Below are positions 16,665-24,609 of a stretch of 64,000 bases of DNA, in pieces (position 1 is the stretch's first letter; each line of letters begins with the position of its first letter). Below the pieces are notes generated by a model. That model was given only the letters and a program-made list of their open reading frames with translations. It made no database searches and was not told the origin of the DNA. The stretch is from Pseudobutyrivibrio ruminis. Its GTDB lineage: Bacteria > Bacillota > Clostridia > Lachnospirales > Lachnospiraceae. The translations under genes were made by a program, and so were the position numbers. Where the stretch lies: the NCBI RefSeq assembly GCF_015057245.1, contig NZ_SVET01000005.1:62001-126000 (forward strand). The letters are read 5' to 3'.

Positions 16665-17732
16665 ATGACGTGTAGGACACATGATGAGCTGTATATAGAA
16701 GGATTTATACAGGGGTATGTAATAGTAAATTTATACACAGTAACGATGATGCTTATGAAAAAAAGCAACGACAATAATCCTCAAGTTAAAGAAGTAGTTG
16801 ATGAGTATATAAAATTAAACTATGGAGATATTCCAGCGGATTTATTGGGAGAATGTATTCGATTAGCAAAAAAATGTAATAGCGAAGAGTTTAATGAAAA
16901 AGCAGAACCAATTTATGATAAATATTTTTCATATCTAGCTACTACTTACGTATACAAAGAAGCAAAAGAAAAAGCAAAGGAAAATCTAGAAAGAAAAAGA
17001 TGTATTGAGAAGAATAAAGGATGCTGCATTAGAAAATATTTTGAGGACTACAATAAATACTATCCGGAAAGGTGGAGTTGGAATCTAAAAAATACTAGCG
17101 AACAAAACGCACTCTTTATGCAAACAAGAGCAAGAAGGAGTAGAGGGGCATTTATTGAGAACAAAGACTTATTGCCAGACTTTTATTCTATAGAACGCGA
17201 TGCTAATCAATTTGGATTAAATAATGTTGAGTGGACTGATTTTTTTGGATTGACTTGGATTGGGAAAAAGGGGGTATTTGCAAGCGCAGGTGCTCCAGAT
17301 TATGAAGGCAGTTTATATTATTATGATCCTGAAGTGTCTAATGATGAATCGGGGTATTGCATTTCGGAAAAATATAATGCTTATAATAATCAGCCACCAA
17401 AGGAGATTTTTACACGAGTGGAATCGAGAGGTATTGCTTATTGGGTAGATACAGCAAATCCTATAGATGCAGAATACAGCTTCGTTGTTAATAATCATCT
17501 TTTTAAGGACACATACATAGAGTTCACATATGATAGTGGAGAAAAAACAATAGTATGCACTGACTACGGAAATATAATAAACGATTTGCAACTTCATCAT
17601 AAAGAAAAAATAGTAAAAAAGATATTGAAGGAGATGAATAACCACTTTGCGCAACTACGAGATTCTGAGAGTGAAGAAATAAGGAAATATTATCCAGGTA
17701 AAACAGCAGAAGAGATGTTTTTAAAGAATTAA
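16665..17732 (+). CDS. Unknown accessory protein
   Basis: Start ATG 16665 chosen because GGGAGG (16652-16657) lies 7 bp upstream. 355 residues. The N-terminal ~140 residues are helical and charged. Residues ~165-300 are rich in aromatic strands (VEWTDFFGLTWIGKKGVFAS, SLYYYDPEV). No signal peptide, membrane span or family signature is recognised. AT-rich composition matches the island, and it is the last accessory gene before pgi. Confidence 0.5.
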   Translation: MTCRTHDELYIEGFIQGYVIVNLYTVTMMLMKKSNDNNPQVKEVVDEYIKLNYGDIPADLLGECIRLAKKCNSEEFNEKAEPIYDKYFSYLATTYVYKEAKEKAKENLERKRCIEKNKGCCIRKYFEDYNKYYPERWSWNLKNTSEQNALFMQTRARRSRGAFIENKDLLPDFYSIERDANQFGLNNVEWTDFFGLTWIGKKGVFASAGAPDYEGSLYYYDPEVSNDESGYCISEKYNAYNNQPPKEIFTRVESRGIAYWVDTANPIDAEYSFVVNNHLFKDTYIEFTYDSGEKTIVCTDYGNIINDLQLHHKEKIVKKILKEMNNHFAQLRDSESEEIRKYYPGKTAEEMFLKN

Positions 17733-17797
17733 CAATTAATTGTGAAAAACCAGTCTCATTCCTTGAAAAGCAAATGCTTTTATTATAAAATTTTCAC

Positions 17798-17811
17798 TGA
17801 AATCGTTTTCA
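17798..17811. promoter_or_regulatory. cre-like operator upstream of pgi
   Basis: TGAAATCGTTTTCA matches the CcpA catabolite-responsive element consensus TGNAANCGNTNNCA at every fixed position and lies 33 bp before the pgi start. A LacI-family sugar regulator could bind the same kind of sequence. Control of glycolysis by sugar supply is the expected meaning. Confidence 0.6.
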
Positions 17812-17844
17812 ATATACATTGTTTTATATAAAGGAGTGTTCAAA

Positions 17845-19428
17845 ATGGTAGAATGGAAAAATTTTGATAAGCTCGAGTCATTCAAGACTCTCCAGGGGCT
17901 TAAGAATCAGGTAGAGCTCAAGACAGCCATGGCTGGTGCAAACGGTGCAAAGCGTGTTGCTGAGTACTGCGTGCCAATGTCAAACGGCATGGTTTACAAC
18001 TTCGCTTCAAAGCAGGTTGATGACACAGTTCTTGATGCACTTGCAAAGCTTGCTGATGAGGCACAGCTTGTTGACAAGTTCGCAGCCCTCTACAACGGAG
18101 AGGTTATCAATACAGGTGAAAAGCGTCTCGTTCTTCACCAGCTCACACGTGGTCAGCTTGGCGATGATGTTATGGCTGATGGCGTTAACAAGAGAGAGTT
18201 CTATGTAAAACAGCAGGAGCGCATCGCTGAGTTCGCAAACAAGGTTCACGCTGGCGAAATCGTTAACGAAGCAGGCGAGAAGTTCACATCTGTTGTTCAG
18301 ATTGGTATTGGTGGATCAGACCTTGGTCCTCGCGCTATGTACCTTGCTCTTGAGAATTGGGCAAAGGTTACAGGCACATTCAAGATGGAGGCTCACTTCA
18401 TTTCAAATGTAGATCCTGATGATGCAGCAGCTGTTCTTGCAGGCGTTGATGTTGCTCACTCTATCTTCATCCTTGTTTCTAAGTCAGGTACAACACTTGA
18501 GACACTTACAAACGAGTCATTTGTTAAGGATGCTCTTAAGAACGCTGGTCTTGATGCTTCAAAGCACATGATTGCCGTTACATCAGAGACATCTCCACTT
18601 GCAAAGTCATCTGATTACCTTGATGCATTCTTCATGGATGATTACATCGGCGGACGTTACTCATCTACATCATCAGTAGGTGGCGCAGTTCTTTCACTTG
18701 CATTTGGTCCTGATGTGTTTGCTCGTTTCCTTAACGGTGCAGCTGCAGAGGATGCTCTTGCAAAGAACACAGACATCCGCAAGAACCCAGCATTACTTGA
18801 TGCACTTATCGGCGTATACGAGAGAAATATCCTTGGATATGAGTCTACAGCCGTTCTTCCATACTCACAGGCACTTAGCCGTTTCCCTGCTCACTTACAG
18901 CAGCTCGACATGGAGTCAAACGGCAAGAGCGTTAACCGTTTCGGTGAGGCAATTGATTATGTTACTGGTCCAGTTATCTTTGGTGAGCCAGGTACAAACG
19001 GACAGCACAGCTTCTACCAGCTCCTTCACCAGGGAACAAACATCATCCCTCTTCAGTTCGTTGGCTTCAAGAACAGCCAGATGGCAACAGATGTTGTAAT
19101 CGAAGGAAGCACATCACAGCAGAAGCTCAAGGCAAACGTTGCAGCTCAGATTATGGCATTCGCTTGCGGTAAGGACGACGACAACCGCAACAAGTACTTC
19201 GAGGGCAACCGTCCATCATCAATTATCGTTGGTGATCAGCTTACACCAGAGACACTTGGTGCACTCCTTGCTCACTTCGAGAACAAGGTTATGTTCCAGG
19301 GATTTGTATGGAATGTTAACTCATTCGATCAGGAAGGTGTTCAGCTTGGTAAGGTACTTGCAAAGAAGGTACTTGCTGGCGATACATCAGATGCACTTGC
19401 AGCATACGCAAAGCTTCTTGATATCTAG
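17845..19428 (+). CDS. pgi: Glucose-6-phosphate isomerase
   Basis: 527 residues from ATG 17845, with AAGGAG at 17831-17836. It interconverts glucose-6-phosphate and fructose-6-phosphate in glycolysis. IGIGGSDLGPRAM near residue 157, VSKSGTTLET near 215 and GGRYSSTSSVGG near 273 are the phosphosugar-binding landmarks; NGQHSFYQLLHQG near 388 is the conserved C-terminal signature. Codon use switches sharply here to the GC-richer, highly expressed style of the core genome. A terminator follows, so it is monocistronic. Confidence 0.95.
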   Translation: MVEWKNFDKLESFKTLQGLKNQVELKTAMAGANGAKRVAEYCVPMSNGMVYNFASKQVDDTVLDALAKLADEAQLVDKFAALYNGEVINTGEKRLVLHQLTRGQLGDDVMADGVNKREFYVKQQERIAEFANKVHAGEIVNEAGEKFTSVVQIGIGGSDLGPRAMYLALENWAKVTGTFKMEAHFISNVDPDDAAAVLAGVDVAHSIFILVSKSGTTLETLTNESFVKDALKNAGLDASKHMIAVTSETSPLAKSSDYLDAFFMDDYIGGRYSSTSSVGGAVLSLAFGPDVFARFLNGAAAEDALAKNTDIRKNPALLDALIGVYERNILGYESTAVLPYSQALSRFPAHLQQLDMESNGKSVNRFGEAIDYVTGPVIFGEPGTNGQHSFYQLLHQGTNIIPLQFVGFKNSQMATDVVIEGSTSQQKLKANVAAQIMAFACGKDDDNRNKYFEGNRPSSIIVGDQLTPETLGALLAHFENKVMFQGFVWNVNSFDQEGVQLGKVLAKKVLAGDTSDALAAYAKLLDI

Positions 19429-19454
19429 TTGAATATAAAATGTTTATTAAAAAT

Positions 19455-19485
19455 GGCTATCGCTTATTGCGGTAGCCGTTTTTTT
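19455..19485 (+). terminator. Rho-independent terminator of pgi
   Basis: GGCTATCGC (19455-19463) pairs with GCGGTAGCC (19469-19477), followed by a T-run at 19479-19485. Confidence 0.9.
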
Positions 19486-19527
19486 ACGTTACGATAGGTT
19501 CTAGACGAAATAATGGAGCGGGGTATT

Positions 19528-20223
19528 ATGGCATATCAAGACAACGAGCAAGAGCAGGTAACTAAAACATGGGCAGGGGAAAAAGCAAAGCTAGCCCAGA
19601 TGCCTTTAGATAAAAAGATTGGATACGTATTTACGTATTATTGGATGCACATGTTGATTGTGCTTGTCATCATCGGAGTGATTGTCTGGTTCGTCCACCA
19701 TCAGATGACGTACATAGATTACAAGCTATACGGAGTTGTTATCAATTCATCCCAGGTAGATGAAAGCCTTGAAAAGACAATGCCAGAGCAGCTTGGCATG
19801 GATAAGCACGAAGGATTTTCCATGGTGGCAGGTTTGTCAGGGGACGTTGATGCAAATTCAACAGCCTACTACAATCAAATCGACCTTTATACTGTTTCAG
19901 GTCAGATGGATTTCGCCTTCACCGACGAAGCAGGCGTACAGTATTTATGCGACCTTGGCACACCACTGGATGTAACAAAGCAGCTACCCGACAATCTCTT
20001 AGATTTATGGGCGAATCGCGAGGCTACCTTCAGTCAACGCAACGAAAACGATGACACATACTTCGACAACTACGCAGCCATCGACATTTCTGGCACAAAA
20101 GTGCAGGAATATTTCGGCTTGGACGACACCATGTGTTATCTAGTGATTGTTGATTTATCAGGAAATGAAGAATACATGCAGAATTTCTACAATCTGCTTT
20201 ATGAAATAGAAATAGGAGAATAG
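19528..20223 (+). CDS. Membrane-anchored hypothetical protein
   Basis: The start was set at ATG 19528 after the purine-rich GGAGCGGGG, rather than ATG 19513. 231 residues. After a ~35-residue charged N-terminus comes one membrane span (MLIVLVIIGVIVWFV), then a ~170-residue acidic extracytoplasmic domain. No family is recognised. It ends 3 bp before the DUF624 gene, so the two form a small operon. Confidence 0.65.
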   Translation: MAYQDNEQEQVTKTWAGEKAKLAQMPLDKKIGYVFTYYWMHMLIVLVIIGVIVWFVHHQMTYIDYKLYGVVINSSQVDESLEKTMPEQLGMDKHEGFSMVAGLSGDVDANSTAYYNQIDLYTVSGQMDFAFTDEAGVQYLCDLGTPLDVTKQLPDNLLDLWANREATFSQRNENDDTYFDNYAAIDISGTKVQEYFGLDDTMCYLVIVDLSGNEEYMQNFYNLLYEIEIGE

Positions 20224-20226
20224 GTT

Positions 20227-20853
20227 TTGGAAAAATTATTTAACAACAGATTTATTGACGGGATTTCAAAAATCGCAGATGTGATTTTGATTAGTTTTTA
20301 CTTCTTGGCATGCTCATTGCCACTTGTGACAATCGGCGCCAGCTCTACAGCCCTTTACTATGCCACACACAAATGCATCTACAAAGGCCGTGGCTACACC
20401 ACTGAGTTCTTCCACTCATTCAAGGACAACTTCAAACAGTCCACATTATCATGGCTGATTTTCATTTTGCTATACGCAATCCTTGGGGGTGACATCTACA
20501 TCACCAGAAATTACCTATCGCCAGATAGCCCATTTGCGGCAGCATCCATTTTCTTTATGGTGCTTCTAGTATTCACGGTTCTTTGGGCAATCTACCATTT
20601 TGCGTACATCGCCCGCTTTGAAAATGGCTTCAAGGAATCCTTCAAAGTCTCAGCCGTTTTCATGATTGCAAACATCGGCTGGACTTTGGTAATGCTTGTG
20701 CTTTTAATCGCCATATATTACCTTTGCTACAGATTCCTATTTTTAATCTTATTCGCACCAGGAATCATTTCCTGCACATTGCACCCAATCCTTGAAAAAG
20801 TCTTCCGCAAATACATGACCGAGGAAGACATCGCAAAAGAGGATGAATTATAG
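20227..20853 (+). CDS. DUF624/YesL-family membrane protein
   Basis: 208 residues from TTG 20227. The N-terminus FNNRFIDGISKIADVILISF then LACSLPLVTIGASSTALYYA is the signature of the YesL (DUF624) family, with about five hydrophobic spans. Family members sit next to sugar ABC transporters and two-component systems and may aid carbohydrate uptake; the role is not proven. A clear terminator follows. Confidence 0.78.
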   Translation: MEKLFNNRFIDGISKIADVILISFYFLACSLPLVTIGASSTALYYATHKCIYKGRGYTTEFFHSFKDNFKQSTLSWLIFILLYAILGGDIYITRNYLSPDSPFAAASIFFMVLLVFTVLWAIYHFAYIARFENGFKESFKVSAVFMIANIGWTLVMLVLLIAIYYLCYRFLFLILFAPGIISCTLHPILEKVFRKYMTEEDIAKEDEL

Positions 20854-20858
20854 AATAC

Positions 20859-20894
20859 AACGAGGATGTCAATAGATTGGCATCCTCGTTTTTT
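20859..20894 (+). terminator. Rho-independent terminator after DUF624 gene
   Basis: AACGAGGATG and CATCCTCGTT form a 10-bp stem around a 12-base loop, followed by a run of T to 20894. Read on the opposite strand it could also end the nuclease-fold gene at 20942-21739. Confidence 0.88.
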
Positions 20895-20941
20895 AGAATA
20901 GAAAAGAATTGGATTATAGATAAGTATAAGAACATTTTTTG

Positions 20942-21739
20942 CTAATCAAGTAAGAAATCGTTGATTTTGTTATCAATCAACTTTGTACTTAAAGGATAAT
21001 TCACGGACTCAAATGATGTGATTACATTTTTACCTACTAAATATCCGTTGGCTTCATAGAGAGCTAGTTTGCTCAGATTATTTGAGTTGTAATCCACGCT
21101 ATCGGCAAGACCTAAATGTTCCCAGATTAAAGTTTCTCTAGTGACTTTGTTTAAAACGAGAAAATCGGGATATTTTATTAATCCATCAATAATAAGGCTT
21201 GGTTCATAAGCATAAGGAATTCCATAATCTAATAATCTGTCCGCAATGATTTTTTCGGACTTTGATCTAACCAATTCACCATTATTCGTATAAATTCCAT
21301 TTTCTATTGGAAAAGTGTTTAATGAACCTGGATGTTGAAGATGCCATTCTTCAACAAATGATTCAATGTCAGGAATGATAGGTTTAATCAAAGAACGCTT
21401 ACCAGGATTGAAAGAATAGTAAACACTATCAATCTCCACATAGATATCAAAATGAATCCCACGTTGATAATGATTGATTAATTCTTTAAGCTTTTTCAAA
21501 AGCTTAATGTAGTAATCTCGTTGGCAAATAGATGTGATAAAACCGATGTTATCAGCGGATAAATACTTTCCGCATGTTTCAGAACGGTTCTTGTAGTAAT
21601 AATATCGAGGATAGCCTTTGCTGCTTTCTAATCTTATGTAACCCTTAGGAGCGGATAAAAGTTCCTTGTCTACTACGTCGATTAGATTGTAGATGCTAGC
21701 TTCCGTTCTGCTAGTATCAATATTTAAAATTGTATTCAT
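20942..21739 (-). CDS. PD-(D/E)XK nuclease-fold protein, stand-alone
   Basis: 265 residues. The N-terminal ~110 residues are helical with a YPRYYYYKN segment. The C-terminal part has RSKSEKIIADRLLDYGIPYA (helix with the motif Glu), KYPDFLVLN (the PD) and TLIWEHLG (the E-x-H/K position), the layout of a restriction-endonuclease-like core with His in place of Lys. No methyltransferase or helicase partner is nearby. It is divergent from the unusual half-site array at 21884-22248, which starts 145 bp beyond its start codon. The substrate is unknown. Confidence 0.65.
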   Translation of the reverse strand: MNTILNIDTSRTEASIYNLIDVVDKELLSAPKGYIRLESSKGYPRYYYYKNRSETCGKYLSADNIGFITSICQRDYYIKLLKKLKELINHYQRGIHFDIYVEIDSVYYSFNPGKRSLIKPIIPDIESFVEEWHLQHPGSLNTFPIENGIYTNNGELVRSKSEKIIADRLLDYGIPYAYEPSLIIDGLIKYPDFLVLNKVTRETLIWEHLGLADSVDYNSNNLSKLALYEANGYLVGKNVITSFESVNYPLSTKLIDNKINDFLLD

Positions 21740-21883
21740 AACTACTCCTATTTCTGTTTAAATGCGAATATGACATGATAATGCAAAGTATAGGGGAAAT
21801 ACGAGGATTGGCTGATATAAGTTAGAGAGTATGATTAAATGAATTAGGAAAACACCTGTAGTTTATCAGTAAAACAGGCTGAC

Positions 21884-22248
21884 TTAAGTGAAAAAAGAAA
21901 AAATGAAATTTCACTTATATAGTTTTTGAAGAATTGTTAAGTGTATTATGTAGAAATAAATAATAAACTTAAAATTGTCATGACCACTTAAGTTTATTGG
22001 CATTTTTGAAAAATAAACTTAAAAAATGTGATAGCTTGAGAGAGGATGTTAAGTGAATATAAAACAATTAAGAAATAAACTTATCAAGCATAGCAATGTT
22101 GTTAAGTGAAAGAGAGGAAATTTGTAAAAAACTTAACTTTAGTTAAAATGCTTTAAGTAAAGTTAAGTGAAAAATAGATTTTTATATATAAACTTAACTG
22201 CAATCACAACTTTTAAGTGAAATAAGCGAATGCTATAGAAAAACTTAA
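21884..22248. repeat. Array of seven spaced inverted half-sites (TTAAGTG ... AACTTAA)
   Basis: Forward half-sites (TTAAGTGA or close variants) start at 21884, 21937, 21988, 22049, 22102, 22163 and 22213. Reverse half-sites (AAACTTAA or variants) start at 21911, 21965, 22015, 22078, 22129, 22190 and 22241. Each forward site is followed by its reverse partner at 27-29 bp, and units repeat every 50-61 bp. The sequence between sites is AT-rich and differs in each unit. The stretch 21740-22605 has no convincing gene; this array and the uvrB promoter are what it holds. Confidence 0.8.
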
Positions 22249-22523
22249 CAATTCCAGTAGATTCAGCCAGTAAAAGACCATAATAATCTTGATATGGCAC
22301 GAACTATTCCTATGTAATCTCCTATAAAACCCATTATTCAATTGTCTTTGGTGGGAAAATGCCGATAAATCGGCGTGACATGCAAGTAATCCTGGTAATG
22401 CTGCTGTTCATTACAAAATTGATACTGCATGAAATTGAAATGTGTGTTGTGAGTCACACGAGTGTTATATATAACATAGATAAAACAAATTTGTCAAGTA
22501 TAATAACACAAAACAAGATGGTA

Positions 22524-22537
22524 CAAACAAATGTTTG
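22524..22537. promoter_or_regulatory. LexA (SOS) box upstream of uvrB
   Basis: CAAACAAATGTTTG is a perfect palindrome matching the Gram-positive LexA box CGAACRNRYGTTYG with one change. It overlaps the -35 element of the uvrB promoter, so LexA binding would repress uvrBA until DNA damage. Confidence 0.75.
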
Positions 22538-22562
22538 ACTAATCACACTGCTGTGCTATAAT
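22535..22562 (+). promoter_or_regulatory. uvrB promoter
   Basis: TTGACT (22535-22540) and TATAAT (22557-22562) are 16 bp apart, 44 bp before the uvrB start, and overlap the LexA box. Confidence 0.78.
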
Positions 22563-22605
22563 ACATTACATACGATTGTGTACAATTGAACCGAAAGGCT
22601 AAACT

Positions 22606-24594
22606 ATGGATTTCAAATTACATTCAGAATATAAGCCAACAGGCGACCAGCCTCAGGCAATCGCAGATTTGGTGCGAGGTTTCAAGGAAGGAAACCAGAT
22701 GCAGACACTTCTTGGCGTTACCGGTTCTGGAAAGACTTTCACCATGGCTAATGTTATCGAGCAGCTCAACAAGCCAACCTTAATTATCGCTCATAACAAG
22801 ACATTGGCAGGCCAGCTTTACTCTGAGTTCAAGGAATTCTTCCCAGAGAACGCTGTAGAGTACTTCGTGTCTTACTATGATTATTATCAGCCAGAGGCCT
22901 ATGTACCTAGTACTGATACATACATCGCGAAGGATTCTTCAATCAATGATGAAATAGACAAGCTACGCCTTTCGGCCACAGCTTCATTATCAGAAAGACG
23001 AGATGTAATTATTGTCTCGTCTGTTTCTTGCATTTACGGCATCGGCGAGCCAGACGATTTCCAAAACATGATGGTTAGCCTTCGCCCAGGGGACATGAAG
23101 GACAGGGATGATGTTATCCATGAGCTGATTAACATTCAGTACATGCGAAATGACATGGATTTCGATCGAGGAACATTCCGTGTTCGCGGTGATACTTTGG
23201 AGGTTATCCCTGCTAATACTAGCGATTACGGCATTCGCATCGAGTTTTTCGGAGATGAAATTGACCGCATTTGCGAGACAGATATTATGACAGGCCAGGT
23301 TAGAAGAGAGCTTGAGCATGTTGCGATTTTCCCAGCCAGCCACTATGTCATCCCTCAGGACAAGATTAATGCAGCCTGTGCAAGCATCGAAGCAGAGCTG
23401 GATGAGCGAGTGAAGTTCTTCAAATCTGAGGACAAGCTCATAGAGGCTCAGCGTATCGCAGAGCGCACTAACTTCGATATTGAAATGCTACGTGAAACAG
23501 GATTTTGCTCCGGCATCGAAAATTACAGCCGTCACATGACAAATCAGCAGCCTGGGGAGCCACCAAAGTGTTTGATTGATTATTTCAACGACGACTTCCT
23601 TATTATAGTGGACGAGAGTCATATCACATTGCCACAGATTCGTGGTATGTTTGCAGGTGACCAGGCCCGCAAAAAGACGTTGGTTGAGTACGGCTTTAGA
23701 TTGCCATCGGCCCTTGATAACCGTCCTCTAAACTTTGGTGAGTTCGAATCAAAAATCGACCAGATTATGTTCGTGTCAGCCACACCAGGTGATTATGAGG
23801 AAGAGCACGAGCTGCTTCGCACAGAGCAGGTTATCCGCCCAACAGGTCTGTTGGACCCAGAGGTTGAGGTGCGCCCTGTAGAGGGGCAGATAGATGATCT
23901 TTTCAACGAAATCCAGAAGGAAGTTGAAAAGAAAAATAAGGTAATGATTACAACTCTTACAAAGCGAATGGCAGAGGATTTGACAGATTATCTGGCAGAG
24001 CTTGGCGTGAGAGTTAAATACATGCACTCCGATATTGATACCATGGAGCGTGCAGAAATCATCAGAGATTTACGTCTGGATGTGTTTGATGTTTTGGTTG
24101 GAATCAACCTCCTCAGGGAAGGATTGGACATTCCAGAAATCACCCTGGTTGCTATCCTGGACGCTGATAAGGAGGGCTTCCTTAGAAGTGAGCGTTCACT
24201 GATTCAGACAATTGGACGTGCTGCACGAAATTCCGAGGGCCACGTTATCATGTACGCAGATACCATGACAGAATCCATGGAAAAGGCCATCTCCGAGACA
24301 GAGCGACGTCGCGAGATTCAAAAGGCTTATAACAAGGAGCATGGCATCACTCCTCAGACAATTCAAAAATCAGTCCGTGAGCTTATTTCTATTTCTAAGG
24401 AAATCGCCCACAAGGAGATGCAGTTCAAGAAGGATCCAGAAGAGATGAACAAGCAGGAGCTTGAGAAGCTCATTGGAGACATCCAAAAGAAGATGAAGAA
24501 AGCCGCCACAGAGCTTAACTTCGAGGCTGCCGCAGAATATCGTGACAAGATGGTAGAGCTAAAAAACATGCTTAGAGATATGTCTGAAGAGTAA
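22606..24594 (+). CDS. uvrB: UvrABC excinuclease subunit B
   Basis: 662 residues. Central damage-verifying helicase-like subunit of nucleotide excision repair. Walker A GVTGSGKTFTM near residue 38, the beta-hairpin region VSYYDYYQPEAYVPSTDTYI near 89, helicase motif FVSATPGDYE near 388, LREGLDIPE near 505, QTIGRAARN near 530 and a C-terminal UVR motif (~620-655) that contacts UvrC are all present. It is followed 15 bp later by uvrA and is under a LexA box, a classic SOS operon. Confidence 0.97.
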   Translation: MDFKLHSEYKPTGDQPQAIADLVRGFKEGNQMQTLLGVTGSGKTFTMANVIEQLNKPTLIIAHNKTLAGQLYSEFKEFFPENAVEYFVSYYDYYQPEAYVPSTDTYIAKDSSINDEIDKLRLSATASLSERRDVIIVSSVSCIYGIGEPDDFQNMMVSLRPGDMKDRDDVIHELINIQYMRNDMDFDRGTFRVRGDTLEVIPANTSDYGIRIEFFGDEIDRICETDIMTGQVRRELEHVAIFPASHYVIPQDKINAACASIEAELDERVKFFKSEDKLIEAQRIAERTNFDIEMLRETGFCSGIENYSRHMTNQQPGEPPKCLIDYFNDDFLIIVDESHITLPQIRGMFAGDQARKKTLVEYGFRLPSALDNRPLNFGEFESKIDQIMFVSATPGDYEEEHELLRTEQVIRPTGLLDPEVEVRPVEGQIDDLFNEIQKEVEKKNKVMITTLTKRMAEDLTDYLAELGVRVKYMHSDIDTMERAEIIRDLRLDVFDVLVGINLLREGLDIPEITLVAILDADKEGFLRSERSLIQTIGRAARNSEGHVIMYADTMTESMEKAISETERRREIQKAYNKEHGITPQTIQKSVRELISISKEIAHKEMQFKKDPEEMNKQELEKLIGDIQKKMKKAATELNFEAAAEYRDKMVELKNMLRDMSEE

Positions 24595-24609
24595 TAAGAG
24601 GAAATTATA

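Noticed and set aside
21884..22248. CRISPR array
   Set aside because: Repeats are only 8-10 bp and alternate in orientation, unit lengths vary, and there are no cas genes in the window.
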